From JAAXPZ01 sp965215705 (lineage in GTDB: Bacteria; Campylobacterota; Campylobacteria; Campylobacterales; Sulfurovaceae): a DNA stretch of 64,000 nt. Made by a program: the position numbers and the translations under genes. This document shows, one piece after another, positions 16,579-24,955 of the stretch (position 1 is the first letter of the stretch; each line of letters begins with the position of its first letter). The notes beneath the pieces were generated by a model. That model had not been told where the DNA came from and made no database searches. It worked only from the letters and a program-made list of their open reading frames with translations. Where the stretch lies: positions 1 to 64,000 of the forward strand of contig CBDCEE010000002.1 in assembly GCA_965215705.1 (NCBI GenBank). Direction: 5' to 3'.

Positions 16579-17160
16579 ATGGAATTTATTGTAGAAAAGA
16601 TTGGTATGAGCAGAACTGTTGATGTACCAAGTGTTCCTGTTACGCTTCTCAAGATTGTCGAGGCGAAAGTCTGTGAAGTCAGAGAGGACGGCAAAGCACT
16701 GGTAGCATACCACAGTAGCAAAAAGATCAACAAGAGTATTGAGGGTCAGCAGGCGAAGTTTGGTGTCTCTAAAGAGTTTAACAAGTTTATGACCATTGAA
16801 GTAGCTGAAGGTACTGAAGCGGGCGATTTGGATGCAGCAGCATTGGCTGAAGCAACTGAGGTCAAGAGCTCTTTCAATACGAAAGGTAGAGGTTTTCAGG
16901 GTGGTATGAAGCGTCACGGTTTCGCCGGCGGCCCTGCATCACACGGTCACCGATTTGGTAGAAGAATCGGTTCTATCGGTAACGCCGAGTGGCCTGGTCG
17001 TGTACAGAAAGGTAAGAAAATGCCTGGACAGTACGGAAACACAAAAGTCACAGCGAAGAATGAGGTAATCTCATTTGATGCTGATAACGGTATCTTGGTT
17101 CTCAAGGGTGCAGTCCCTGGTCATAGAGGAGCAAGAGGTATGGTAAGGATTGTGAAATGA
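16579..17160 (+). CDS. rplC: 50S ribosomal protein L3
   Basis: Primary 23S rRNA-binding protein near the peptidyl transferase centre. The conserved block FQGGMKRHGFAGGPASHGH (residues about 110-130) and the later MPGQYGNTKVT are diagnostic. At 193 aa it is slightly shorter than E. coli L3 (209). Its stop overlaps the rplD start by 4 nt. Confidence 0.96.
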   Translation: MEFIVEKIGMSRTVDVPSVPVTLLKIVEAKVCEVREDGKALVAYHSSKKINKSIEGQQAKFGVSKEFNKFMTIEVAEGTEAGDLDAAALAEATEVKSSFNTKGRGFQGGMKRHGFAGGPASHGHRFGRRIGSIGNAEWPGRVQKGKKMPGQYGNTKVTAKNEVISFDADNGILVLKGAVPGHRGARGMVRIVK

Positions 17161-17750
17161 GTAAAGCAACAGTAATTAAAGTATCTGATCTCCCACAGGC
17201 GTTTTCAGAAGTACACCCACACAACCTATGGCTCTACTGCAAAGCATATGAAGCAGGCAACAGAGCAAACACAGCGCAGACAAAGAACCGTTCTGCAGTC
17301 AGAGGCGGCGGTAAGAAGCCTTGGGCTCAGAAGGGTGGCGGACGTGCAAGAGCAGGTTCATTGAGATCTCCTCTATTTGTAGGCGGTGGTGTAGTATTTG
17401 GTCCAACAACCAATAAGAACTACTTCCAGAAAGTCAACAAGAAGCAGAAGCGTTTGGCTCTCATGCATGCGATTGCAGAGAAAGCAGCCAATGAGAAGCT
17501 TTTTGTAGTAGACAGTGTGATTGTAGAGTCTGGTAAAACAAAAGATGCAAAAGCACTGGTGGATGGTTTCAAGCAGAGAGATGTATTGGTGGTCAAAGAG
17601 ATGATCGATGACAAAACATTCCTCGCATTCAGAAACCTTCAGCAGAGTTATCTGGTAGAAGAGAGTGAGCTTAATGCTTACCTAGCAGCTGCGTATCACG
17701 CTATCGTGATCGAAAAGTCTGTATTTGAAAAATTGACAAAAGAGAGTTAA
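17157..17750 (+). CDS. rplD: 50S ribosomal protein L4
   Basis: L4/L1e family; its loop lines the exit tunnel. The tunnel-loop signature TKNRSAVRGGGKKPWAQKGG (residues about 42-61) and ARAGSLRSPLFVGGGVVFGP are present. The length of 197 aa is close to E. coli L4 (201). In enterobacteria L4 represses this operon through the S10 leader, which makes the structured leader upstream of rpsJ of interest. Overlaps rplC (ATGA). Confidence 0.96.
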   Translation: MSKATVIKVSDLPQAFSEVHPHNLWLYCKAYEAGNRANTAQTKNRSAVRGGGKKPWAQKGGGRARAGSLRSPLFVGGGVVFGPTTNKNYFQKVNKKQKRLALMHAIAEKAANEKLFVVDSVIVESGKTKDAKALVDGFKQRDVLVVKEMIDDKTFLAFRNLQQSYLVEESELNAYLAAAYHAIVIEKSVFEKLTKES

Positions 17751-17751
17751 G

Positions 17752-18033
17752 ATGGCAGATATTACAGATATTAAAGCAATACTATATACAGAGAAGAGCT
17801 TGGATCTTCAAGAAGCGGGTGTCATCGTAGTGCAGACTACACCGAGAATGACAAAGAATGGACTTAAAGAGGTGTTCAGAGAGTACTTTGACATCAAGCC
17901 TTTGAGAGTAAACTCTATGAGAGTACCGGGTAAAGTCAAACGATTTAAAGGTATCGAAGGGAAGAGACCGAACAGTAAAAAGTTCTACGTCAAGCTTCCT
18001 GAAGATGCAAAAATCGAAAGCCTAGCGGTATAA
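17752..18033 (+). CDS. rplW: 50S ribosomal protein L23
   Basis: Exit-tunnel protein that docks trigger factor and SRP. The family pattern ILYTEKSLDLQEAGVIVVQ and the basic loop (VPGKVKRFKGIEGKRPNSKKFYV) are visible. 93 aa. One base separates it from the rplD stop, so translation is coupled. Confidence 0.94.
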   Translation: MADITDIKAILYTEKSLDLQEAGVIVVQTTPRMTKNGLKEVFREYFDIKPLRVNSMRVPGKVKRFKGIEGKRPNSKKFYVKLPEDAKIESLAV

Positions 18034-18043
18034 GGGAGAGAAG

Positions 18044-18871
18044 ATGGCAATAAAATCATATAAACCAACCAGCCCAGGTAGAAGATATATCACCAATCTG
18101 GACAGTGGTGACATCACAGCGAAAGCAAGTGTCAGAGCATTGTTGAAAAAACTTCCTGCACATGCCGGTAGAAACAGCAACGGTAGAATCACTTCTCGTC
18201 ACAGAGAAGCAGGTGCCAAGAAACTCTATAGAATCATTGATTTTAAGAGAAACAAATTTGGTATCGAGGGTACGGTTGCAACCGTTGAGTACGACCCGTA
18301 CAGAAACTGTAGAATCTGCCTCGTCAAATATGTTGACGGTGACAGAAGATACATCCTCAAGCCCAAAGGTCTTGAAGTCGGTGACAAGATCATGTCTGCG
18401 GAGAGTGGACTGGATATCAAACCTGGTTTCACCATGAAACTACAAAACATCCCAGTGGGTACCTTGGTACACAATATCGAAATGAACCCTGGTCAGGGCG
18501 GTAAGATCGCTAGATCAGCTGGCGGTTATGCGCAGATCATGGGTAGAGATGGAAAGTATGTCTCTCTCAGACTTCCTTCCGGTGAGATGAGATATATCCT
18601 CAGTGAATGTCTTGCAACCATCGGTACTGTTGGTAATGAAGACTATTCTAACATCGTTGGCGGTAAAGCGGGACGAAGTAGACATAGAGGTATCAGACCA
18701 CAGACTAGAGGATCCGCAATGAACCCGATCGATCACCCTCACGGTGGTGGTGAAGGTAAGACAAACTCGGGTAGACATCCTGTATCTCCATGGGGTATGC
18801 CAACTAAAGGCTTTAAAACTCGTAAGAAAAAAGCGAGTGACAAGCTTATCATTTCAAGAAAAAAGAAGTAA
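18044..18871 (+). CDS. rplB: 50S ribosomal protein L2
   Basis: Large-subunit protein needed for subunit joining and peptidyl transferase assembly. The C-terminal DHPHGGGEGKTNSGRHPVSP, containing the highly conserved His, and the N-terminal KPTSPGRRY are diagnostic. 275 aa, as in E. coli (273). Confidence 0.97.
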   Translation: MAIKSYKPTSPGRRYITNLDSGDITAKASVRALLKKLPAHAGRNSNGRITSRHREAGAKKLYRIIDFKRNKFGIEGTVATVEYDPYRNCRICLVKYVDGDRRYILKPKGLEVGDKIMSAESGLDIKPGFTMKLQNIPVGTLVHNIEMNPGQGGKIARSAGGYAQIMGRDGKYVSLRLPSGEMRYILSECLATIGTVGNEDYSNIVGGKAGRSRHRGIRPQTRGSAMNPIDHPHGGGEGKTNSGRHPVSPWGMPTKGFKTRKKKASDKLIISRKKK

Positions 18872-18880
18872 GGGTAAAGC

Positions 18881-19159
18881 ATGGCTAGATCATTAAAAAA
18901 AGGTCCATTTATTGATGCACACCTTATGAAAAAAGTGCTCAAGGCAAAAGAAGAGGGCTCAACAAAGCCTATCAAAACATGGTCAAGACGCTCAGTGATT
19001 TTCCCTGAGATGATTGGTTTGACACTCAATGTGCATAACGGTAGAAAATTTGTACCGGTATTTGTCACAGAGAACCATGTCGGTTATAAGCTCGGCGAAT
19101 TTTCACCAACACGAACATTTAAGGGTCATAAAGGCTCTGTTCAGAAGAAGGTAGGTTAA
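18881..19159 (+). CDS. rpsS: 30S ribosomal protein S19
   Basis: Small-subunit head protein that forms an inter-subunit bridge. MARSLKKGPFIDAHLMKK, WSRRSVIFPEMIG and GHKLGEFSPTRTF-like (here GYKLGEFSPTRTF) are standard. 92 aa. Confidence 0.97.
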   Translation: MARSLKKGPFIDAHLMKKVLKAKEEGSTKPIKTWSRRSVIFPEMIGLTLNVHNGRKFVPVFVTENHVGYKLGEFSPTRTFKGHKGSVQKKVG

Positions 19160-19160
19160 G

Positions 19161-19871
19161 ATGAGTAGAGCATTATTGAAATTTGTAAGAGTTTCTCCTA
19201 CAAAAGCAAGACTGATCGCAAGAGAAGTTCAAGGAATGAACGCAGAGTTGGCATTGGCTGCACTCGAGTTCATGCCAAACAAAGCAGCGGGCATCATCGC
19301 AAAAGTGATTGCTTCCGCAGTGGCGAATGGTGACTTTGAACCAGAAGAGGTGATCATCACTTCATGCCGTGTAGAGAAAGCGGCCGTCATGAAACGATGG
19401 AGACCTAGAGCCAGAGGTACAGCAACACGTATCATCAAGCCTACGGCACATATCTTGGTAGAGGTTGCAGATGCTGCTTCTGTAGAGAGTGCCAAGGCAG
19501 CTCCAGCTAAGGCTAAAGAAGCACCTAAAAAATCTGCAGCAAAAGCAGAAAAGAAGGCAGCACCTAAAAAATCAGAGGCAAAGAAAGCAGACGCAAAACC
19601 AGCAGAGAAAAAAGCTGCTGAGAAGAAACCTGCTGCCAAAAAGCCAGCCGCTAAAAAAGCTGCAGCCAAAGCCGATGATCTCACAAAGATCAAAGGTATC
19701 GGTAAAGTCTATGCAGGGAAGCTTCAAGCTGAAGGCATAGAGAGTTTCGAGGCAGTTGCCAATATGTCACAAGAGCAGATCGATATGATGGAAGAGAAGT
19801 ATAGCTTTAAGGGCGACTTCAAAGACTCAATCGCTGATGCTAAAAATTTCGTAACAACAAAGGAGGCGTAA
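19161..19871 (+). CDS. rplV: 50S ribosomal protein L22 with a long Lys/Ala-rich and helix-hairpin-helix C-terminal extension
   Basis: Residues about 1-107 are an ordinary L22, with VRVSPTKARLIAREVQGM and the tunnel hairpin MKRWRPRARGTATRI. E. coli L22 ends near residue 110. Here about 130 residues follow: a low-complexity stretch of Ala, Lys, Pro and Glu (about 115-172), like histone H1 tails, then DDLTKIKGIGKVYAGKLQAEGI, a helix-hairpin-helix fold seen in DNA- and RNA-binding proteins. The frame is continuous, and rpsC starts 2 nt after its stop, so it is not an error at the gene end. The L22 C-terminus lies on the solvent side, so the tail probably projects from the ribosome; its role is unknown. 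Confidence 0.93.
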   Translation: MSRALLKFVRVSPTKARLIAREVQGMNAELALAALEFMPNKAAGIIAKVIASAVANGDFEPEEVIITSCRVEKAAVMKRWRPRARGTATRIIKPTAHILVEVADAASVESAKAAPAKAKEAPKKSAAKAEKKAAPKKSEAKKADAKPAEKKAAEKKPAAKKPAAKKAAAKADDLTKIKGIGKVYAGKLQAEGIESFEAVANMSQEQIDMMEEKYSFKGDFKDSIADAKNFVTTKEA

Positions 19872-19873
19872 GT

Positions 19874-20569
19874 ATGGGTCAGAAAGTTAATCCAATAAGC
19901 CTTAGACTTGGGATCAATAGAAACTGGGAATCAAGATGGTTCCCGGCAAAAGACAGAGCCTCTGAATTTATTGCGGAAGATTACAAGATCAGAACATTCC
20001 TCAAGAAAGAGCTTTTCTATGCAGGTGTAAGCAATATCATCATCGAGAGAACCGTTAAAAAGATCAGAGTCACCATCGTGACTGCAAGACCAGGTATCAT
20101 CATCGGTAAAAAAGGTGCAGATATTGAGAAGCTGAAAGCAACACTGGTTAAAATGATCGGCAAGGATGTGGCACTCAATATCAAAGAAGAGAAGAGACCA
20201 CAGGCTTCTGCACAGCTGGCTGCTGAAAATGTAGCTACACAGCTCGAGAGAAGAATTGCCTTTAGACGTGCGATGAAGAAAGTCATTCAGGGAGCATTGA
20301 AGTCCGGAGCAAAAGGGATCAAAATCCAGGTTGCCGGTAGACTCGGTGGTGCTGAGATGGCAAGAACTGAGTGGTATTTAGAGGGAAGAGTACCTCTACA
20401 TACGCTTAGAGCCAAGATCGATTATGGTTTTGCTGAAGCACAAACAACATACGGTATCATCGGTATCAAAGTATGGATCTTCAAAGGTGAAGTTCTCCAG
20501 AAAGGTATCCAAGCTGAGCCAAAAGAGAGCAAAGGTGGAAGAAGACCTGCTAGAAAGAGAGGTGAATAA
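19874..20569 (+). CDS. rpsC: 30S ribosomal protein S3
   Basis: mRNA-entry protein with helicase activity together with S4 and S5. The KH domain motif GIIIGKKGADIEKLKA (about residues 73-88) and the C-terminal GRLGGAEMARTEWYLEGRVPLHTLRA in pieces are diagnostic. 231 aa, as in E. coli (233). MGQKVNPISLRLGI is the typical start. Confidence 0.97.
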   Translation: MGQKVNPISLRLGINRNWESRWFPAKDRASEFIAEDYKIRTFLKKELFYAGVSNIIIERTVKKIRVTIVTARPGIIIGKKGADIEKLKATLVKMIGKDVALNIKEEKRPQASAQLAAENVATQLERRIAFRRAMKKVIQGALKSGAKGIKIQVAGRLGGAEMARTEWYLEGRVPLHTLRAKIDYGFAEAQTTYGIIGIKVWIFKGEVLQKGIQAEPKESKGGRRPARKRGE

Positions 20570-20571
20570 TC

Positions 20572-20997
20572 ATGCTAATGCCAAAAAGAACCAAGTGGAG
20601 AAAGATGCAAAAAGGTCGTAGCCGCGGCAAATCATTCCGTGGTAACAAGATCGAGTTTGGTGACATCGCACTGAAGGCAACAGAAGGCGGAAGAATCGAC
20701 TCTCGTCAGATCGAAGCAGCGCGTGTTACGATGACAAGAAAAGTCAACAGGACCGGCAAGACATGGATCCGCGTATTCCCGGACAAGCCTTTGACAGCTA
20801 AGCCTCTTGAGACCAGAATGGGTAAAGGTAAAGGTGCTGTAGATAAATGGGTTATGAATATCAAGCCAGGCAGAGTTATTTTTGAGATGGCTGGTGTAGA
20901 GGAGAGCTTGGCAAGAGCGGCATTGACGCTTGCGAGACATAAGCTTCCATTCAAAACTAAAATCATCACACTAAAGGATAGTAATGAAATATACTGA
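20572..20997 (+). CDS. rplP: 50S ribosomal protein L16
   Basis: Binds 23S rRNA near the A site. MLMPKRTKWRKMQKGRSRG and MGKGKGAVDKWV are family signatures. 141 aa. Its 3' end overlaps the rpmC start by 14 nt. Confidence 0.96.
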   Translation: MLMPKRTKWRKMQKGRSRGKSFRGNKIEFGDIALKATEGGRIDSRQIEAARVTMTRKVNRTGKTWIRVFPDKPLTAKPLETRMGKGKGAVDKWVMNIKPGRVIFEMAGVEESLARAALTLARHKLPFKTKIITLKDSNEIY

Positions 20998-21175
20998 TAT
21001 TAGTGACAAAAGCATCACAGAACTAACTGAGATGCTCAAAGAGAAGAAGCTTGAGATTTTCACACTGAAAGCCAAGCTTAAGACAATGCAGCTCACCAAT
21101 ACAAGTGAGCTAAGAGATGCGAAAAAAGATATCGCACGAATCCAGACGGCGTTGACCGCTGTCAGATCTAAGTAA
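20984..21175 (+). CDS. rpmC: 50S ribosomal protein L29
   Basis: Small helical protein at the tunnel exit, part of the trigger factor/SRP docking site. MKYTDISDKSITELTEMLKE and a helical hairpin are typical. 63 aa, as in E. coli. It starts inside the end of rplP. Confidence 0.94.
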   Translation: MKYTDISDKSITELTEMLKEKKLEIFTLKAKLKTMQLTNTSELRDAKKDIARIQTALTAVRSK

Positions 21176-21185
21176 AGGGTAAAGC

Positions 21186-21434
21186 ATGCCAAAAAGAGTA
21201 ATAACAGGAACAGTGATCAAAAAAGCTGGTGACAAAACAGCAACTGTTTTGGTTGAAAGAAAAGTACTTCACCCAAGATATCACAAGACTGTAAAAAGAT
21301 TTAAAAAATACCTTATTCATGATGAGAAGAATGAGATCAGTGTCGGTGACACAGTCTCTGCCGTTGAATGTCGTCCGCTTTCTAAAAGCAAGTCATTTCG
21401 TCTTCTTGAGATCACGAAGAGAGGAGAGGCGTAA
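21186..21434 (+). CDS. rpsQ: 30S ribosomal protein S17
   Basis: Early-binding 16S rRNA protein. TGTVIKKAGDKTATVLVERKV, HPRYHKTVKRFKKY and GDTVSAVECRPLSKSKSFRL cover the OB fold. 82 aa. One-base overlap with rplN (TAATG). Confidence 0.96.
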   Translation: MPKRVITGTVIKKAGDKTATVLVERKVLHPRYHKTVKRFKKYLIHDEKNEISVGDTVSAVECRPLSKSKSFRLLEITKRGEA

Positions 21435-21802
21435 TGATTCAAGGATTTACAAGATTGACCGTCGCTGACAACAGTGGCGCAAAAGAGATCATGTGTATCA
21501 AAGTCTTGGGCGGTTCCAAGAGAAGATATGCATCGGTAGGAGATGTGATCGTTGCTTCTGTCAAAAAAGCACTTCCGGACGGAAAAGTCAAGAAGGGTAA
21601 AGTAGTCAAGGCAGTAGTGGTTCGCACCAAAAAAGAGATCCAGAGAGAGAATGGCTCATTGATCAGATTTGATGACAATGCAGCGGTGATCCTGGATGAG
21701 AAAAAAGAGCCTATTGGTACGCGTATTTTCGGCCCTGTTAGTAGAGAGATCCGCTATTCAGGTTTTATGAAGATCGTATCGCTTGCACCGGAGGTATGGT
21801 AA
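21434..21802 (+). CDS. rplN: 50S ribosomal protein L14
   Basis: Inter-subunit bridge protein and target of the silencing factor RsfS. MIQGFTRLTVADNSGAKE and the C-terminal GPVSREIR..MKIVSLAPEVW are diagnostic. 122 aa, essentially invariant length in bacteria. The stop codon overlaps the rplX start. Confidence 0.97.
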   Translation: MIQGFTRLTVADNSGAKEIMCIKVLGGSKRRYASVGDVIVASVKKALPDGKVKKGKVVKAVVVRTKKEIQRENGSLIRFDDNAAVILDEKKEPIGTRIFGPVSREIRYSGFMKIVSLAPEVW

Positions 21803-22035
21803 TGGCAAAGAAATTCAAGATAAAAAAAGGTGATCAGGTCATGGTCATTGCTGGTGACGACAAAGGTAAAACTGCAGAGGTACTCAAGGTACTGACAAAG
21901 AAAGATGCCGTCATCGTTGCAGGGTGCAAGATAGCCAAAAAAGCTGTCAAGCCAAACGAAGAGAACAAAGAGGGTGGTTTCATGAATGTTGAAATGCCTA
22001 TCCATATCTCAAATGTAAAAAAAGTAGAGGGCTAA
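21802..22035 (+). CDS. rplX: 50S ribosomal protein L24
   Basis: Assembly initiator protein with a KOW motif (KKGDQVMVIAGDDKGKTAEV). 77 aa, shorter than E. coli L24 (104) as in other Campylobacterota. An in-frame ATG at 21796 exists, but GGAGG at 21790-21794 is ideally spaced for the ATG at 21802. Confidence 0.92.
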   Translation: MAKKFKIKKGDQVMVIAGDDKGKTAEVLKVLTKKDAVIVAGCKIAKKAVKPNEENKEGGFMNVEMPIHISNVKKVEG

Positions 22036-22039
22036 TATC

Positions 22040-22585
22040 ATGAGCAGAATGAAGCAGAAATATAATGACATCGTTCCTGCCCTTCGTGAAGAGCTAGAGA
22101 TCACTAATGTGATGGAGACACCAAAGCTAGAGAAGATCGTCATCTCTGTAGGTGCTGGTGAAGAGGGTAGAGACAACAAGTTGATCCAGAATATGGCAGA
22201 TACTATCTCGCTCATTGCTGGTCAAAAAGCAGTGATTGTGATGGCAAAGAAGTCTGTTGCCGGATTTAAAGCCAGAGAGGGTGCCCCCAGTGGTATCAAA
22301 GTGACACTCAGAGGTGCAAATATGCTTAACTTCTTTGATAAGCTTGTCTCTATTGCACTCCCAAGAGTGAAAGACTTTAGAGGAACACCAAGAAAAGGCT
22401 TTGATGGTCGTGGTAACTATAACTTCGGTCTGGATGAACAGTTGATGTTCCCAGAAGTTGTTTTTGACGATATCCTCAAGACACACGGTATGAATATTAC
22501 GATCGTCACAAGCAGTGACAGTGACAAAGAGGCATTTGCACTTCTCGAGAAGTTGGGTATGCCATTTGCTAAAGGGAGAAAATAA
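22040..22585 (+). CDS. rplE: 50S ribosomal protein L5
   Basis: 5S rRNA-binding protein of the central protuberance. LEKIVISVGAGEEGRDNKLI, KARKSVAGFKAREG-like (here AKKSVAGFKAREG) and LPRVKDFRG are family blocks. 181 aa. One-base overlap with rpsN. Confidence 0.96.
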   Translation: MSRMKQKYNDIVPALREELEITNVMETPKLEKIVISVGAGEEGRDNKLIQNMADTISLIAGQKAVIVMAKKSVAGFKAREGAPSGIKVTLRGANMLNFFDKLVSIALPRVKDFRGTPRKGFDGRGNYNFGLDEQLMFPEVVFDDILKTHGMNITIVTSSDSDKEAFALLEKLGMPFAKGRK

Positions 22586-22770
22586 TGGCTAAGAAGTCAA
22601 TGATCAACAAGCAGCAGAGAAAACCTAAGTTCGCAGTAAGAGCGTATACCAGATGTAACATTTGCGGAAGACCCCACTCTGTCTATAGAGATTTTGGTCT
22701 GTGCAGAATATGTTTAAGAAAAATGGCCTCAGAAGGTCTTATCCCCGGCATGCGAAAAGCAAGCTGGTAA
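22585..22770 (+). CDS. rpsN: 30S ribosomal protein S14, zinc-binding type
   Basis: Short S14 (61 aa) with two CxxC pairs (CNICGRPH and CRICLRKMA) that bind zinc, in contrast to the longer zinc-free form in E. coli. MAKKSMINKQQRKPKFAVRAY is typical. Zinc-type S14 is usual in this phylum. Confidence 0.96.
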   Translation: MAKKSMINKQQRKPKFAVRAYTRCNICGRPHSVYRDFGLCRICLRKMASEGLIPGMRKASW

Positions 22771-22784
22771 TAAAGGAGTAAAAG

Positions 22785-23180
22785 ATGATGACAGACATAA
22801 TTGCAGACTCTCTTACTCGAATAAGAAATGCTGCGACAAGAAGACTCGATACTACGGTTCTTCTTCACTCAAAAACAATTGAGGCAATGGTTTCTATTCT
22901 TGTAGACAAGGGTTACCTTGAGAGTTATAGCGTGAAAGAAGACGGTAATAAAAAGACGATCAAAGTGGTACTAAAGTACGACGAGAAAGGCTTTACAGTA
23001 ATTAATGAGATGAAAAAGATTTCCAAGCCAGGACGTAGAGTCTATAAAGGCAAAGATGAGATCAGATCATTCAAAAACAACTACGGAACACTCATCGTGT
23101 CTACCAGTAAAGGTGTACTTCCAAATGATGAAGCATACAAACTGGGCACAGGCGGCGAAGTGCTTTGCAGTATCTGGTAA
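22785..23180 (+). CDS. rpsH: 30S ribosomal protein S8
   Basis: Central-domain assembly protein. MTDIIADSLTRIRNA at the start and the C-terminal STSKGVLPNDEAYKLGTGGEVLCSIW are diagnostic. S8 is the known translational repressor of spc operons in E. coli; no matching target was searched for here. AAAGGAG lies 6 nt before the first of two adjacent ATGs (22785, 22788). Confidence 0.96.
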   Translation: MMTDIIADSLTRIRNAATRRLDTTVLLHSKTIEAMVSILVDKGYLESYSVKEDGNKKTIKVVLKYDEKGFTVINEMKKISKPGRRVYKGKDEIRSFKNNYGTLIVSTSKGVLPNDEAYKLGTGGEVLCSIW

Positions 23181-23191
23181 AGGGGTAGAAT

Positions 23192-23725
23192 ATGTCAAGA
23201 GTTGGAAAAAACCCTGTCGCTATCCCTAGCGGTATCGAGGTATCTGTAGACGGTGCGGTCATCGTAGCCAAAAAAGGCAACAATGAAAAAAGACTGGATA
23301 CACACGGTAGAGTGAGTATCGAGATCAAAGAGAATGAAGTAGTACTGACAAGAGCAGGCGAAGACAAGCAGTCTTCTGCTTATTGGGGAACCTATAGAGC
23401 ACTGCTCGCAAACATCATGGAAGGTCTAGACAAGGGCTTTAAAAAGTCTTTGGAGATCAATGGTGTCGGGTATAGAGCTGCAGTGAATGGCAAGGTACTT
23501 GAGCTACAGCTTGGGTTTTCTCATCCTGTACACTTCTCTATTCCAGAAGGTATTACGATTGCGGTAGATAAAAACCTGATCCATATCAGCGGCACAGACA
23601 AGCAAGTTGTCGGTCAAGTTGCAGCTGAGATCAGAGCGTTCAGACCACCAGAGCCATACAAAGGCAAGGGTGTGAAGTACACAGATGAGACGATCATCAG
23701 AAAAGCCGGTAAAACAGCGAGTTAA
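23192..23725 (+). CDS. rplF: 50S ribosomal protein L6
   Basis: Binds near the sarcin-ricin loop, stalk side. MSRVGKNPVAIPSGI and the C-terminal RPPEPYKGKGVKYTDE are standard. 177 aa, as in E. coli. Confidence 0.97.
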   Translation: MSRVGKNPVAIPSGIEVSVDGAVIVAKKGNNEKRLDTHGRVSIEIKENEVVLTRAGEDKQSSAYWGTYRALLANIMEGLDKGFKKSLEINGVGYRAAVNGKVLELQLGFSHPVHFSIPEGITIAVDKNLIHISGTDKQVVGQVAAEIRAFRPPEPYKGKGVKYTDETIIRKAGKTAS

Positions 23726-23734
23726 GGAGCCTAG

Positions 23735-24091
23735 ATGTTAAAAAGTATTCAGAAAAGAAAAAACAGAGTCGCTGCTCAACGTAAAAAGAGAGTAAGAGCA
23801 AAGATTCATGGCACAGCAGAGCTTCCAAGACTCACCGTTTTCAGATCGAACAAGCATTTCTATGCACAGGCGATCAATGATGACGCTGGCAATACTATCG
23901 TATATGCAGATGGTAACAAGCTTGGTCTAAAAGCAACAAGAGAAGATGTCAAAAAAGTGGCTGCTGATATGGCAGAGAAGCTAAAAGCAGCAAAGATAGA
24001 GACGGTTGTTTTTGACAGAAACGGTTACCTCTATCACGGTATCGTAGCGTCATTTGCGGATGCGCTTAGAGAATCCGGCATCAAGTTTTAA
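23735..24091 (+). CDS. rplR: 50S ribosomal protein L18
   Basis: 5S rRNA-binding protein. RLTVFRSNKHFYAQAINDD and FDRNGYLYHGIVASFADALRE are family blocks. 118 aa, as in E. coli (117). Confidence 0.96.
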   Translation: MLKSIQKRKNRVAAQRKKRVRAKIHGTAELPRLTVFRSNKHFYAQAINDDAGNTIVYADGNKLGLKATREDVKKVAADMAEKLKAAKIETVVFDRNGYLYHGIVASFADALRESGIKF

Positions 24092-24101
24092 GGGAAGCTA
24101 A

Positions 24102-24545
24102 ATGGAAAATATAAACAGAGAAGACTTCGAAGAAGCAATCGTAAATATTGGCCGTGTTACCAAAGTTGTCAAGGGTGGTAGACGATTTAGATTTACTGCA
24201 CTTGTGGTTGTCGGTGACAAGAACGGTACAGTAGGCTATGGTTTTGGTAAAGCAAAAGAGGTACCTGATGCGATTAAAAAAGCAGTAGATGATGCCTTTA
24301 AGCAACTTGTAAAAGTAAATATCAAAGGGACAACGATCGCACATGACATCGAGCACAAGTTCAATGCCAGCCGTATCATTCTCAAGCCAGCCAGCGAAGG
24401 TACAGGTACTATCGCAGGTGGTGCAGCCAGACCAGTGATCGAATTGGCAGGGATCAAAGATGTGATTGCCAAATCAATCGGATCTAACAATCCAAATAAC
24501 CTAGTAAGATGTACGGTTGAAGCACTTACTAGAATCAAAGGTTAA
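24102..24545 (+). CDS. rpsE: 30S ribosomal protein S5
   Basis: Decoding-fidelity protein. VTKVVKGGRRFRFTALVVVGD and GTGTIAGGAARPVIELAGI are signatures. 147 aa; the N-terminal tail is shorter than in E. coli (167). Confidence 0.96.
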   Translation: MENINREDFEEAIVNIGRVTKVVKGGRRFRFTALVVVGDKNGTVGYGFGKAKEVPDAIKKAVDDAFKQLVKVNIKGTTIAHDIEHKFNASRIILKPASEGTGTIAGGAARPVIELAGIKDVIAKSIGSNNPNNLVRCTVEALTRIKG

Positions 24546-24554
24546 GGAGCAGTT

Positions 24555-24953
24555 ATGGGTTTGCATAATTTACAACCAGCACCAGGCTCTACTCGCAACA
24601 GAAAAAGAGTAGGTCGTGGTCAGGGTTCAGGAACAGGTAAAACTGCAGGACGTGGTAACAAAGGTCAGAAATCTAGATCTGGTTACAGCCAAAAAAGAGG
24701 TTTTGAAGGTGGACAAATGCCACTCATCAAAAGAGTGCCAAAAGTTGGATTTACCTCAAGAGTGATCAAGCCTTACGTCATTAACGTAGAGAAGATCAAA
24801 GCAGTTGCTGAGTTGGAAGAGATCACTCTAGAGAGTATCGCTACTGTACACAAGCTTGCTAAGACTGTGAAGCGTGTAAAATTGATCGGTGCCAGTGCTA
24901 AAGCACTTGCTGCCAAAATCAAAGACGACGCAGTAACCACAAGCGGTAACTAA
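24555..24953 (+). CDS. rplO: 50S ribosomal protein L15
   Basis: Late-assembly large-subunit protein. The Gly/Arg-rich N-terminus (KRVGRGQGSGTGKTAGRGNK) and FEGGQMPLIKRVPKVGF are diagnostic. 132 aa, a little shorter than E. coli (144). No rpmD (L30) lies between rpsE and rplO, as in most members of the phylum. Confidence 0.95.
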   Translation: MGLHNLQPAPGSTRNRKRVGRGQGSGTGKTAGRGNKGQKSRSGYSQKRGFEGGQMPLIKRVPKVGFTSRVIKPYVINVEKIKAVAELEEITLESIATVHKLAKTVKRVKLIGASAKALAAKIKDDAVTTSGN

Positions 24954-24955
24954 TC

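Noticed and set aside
19229..19693. A 154-codon minus-strand frame opposite rplV, rich in Ala, Phe and Ser
   Set aside because: It is the antisense image of the Lys/Ala-rich L22 tail; the composition is forced by the sense codons.
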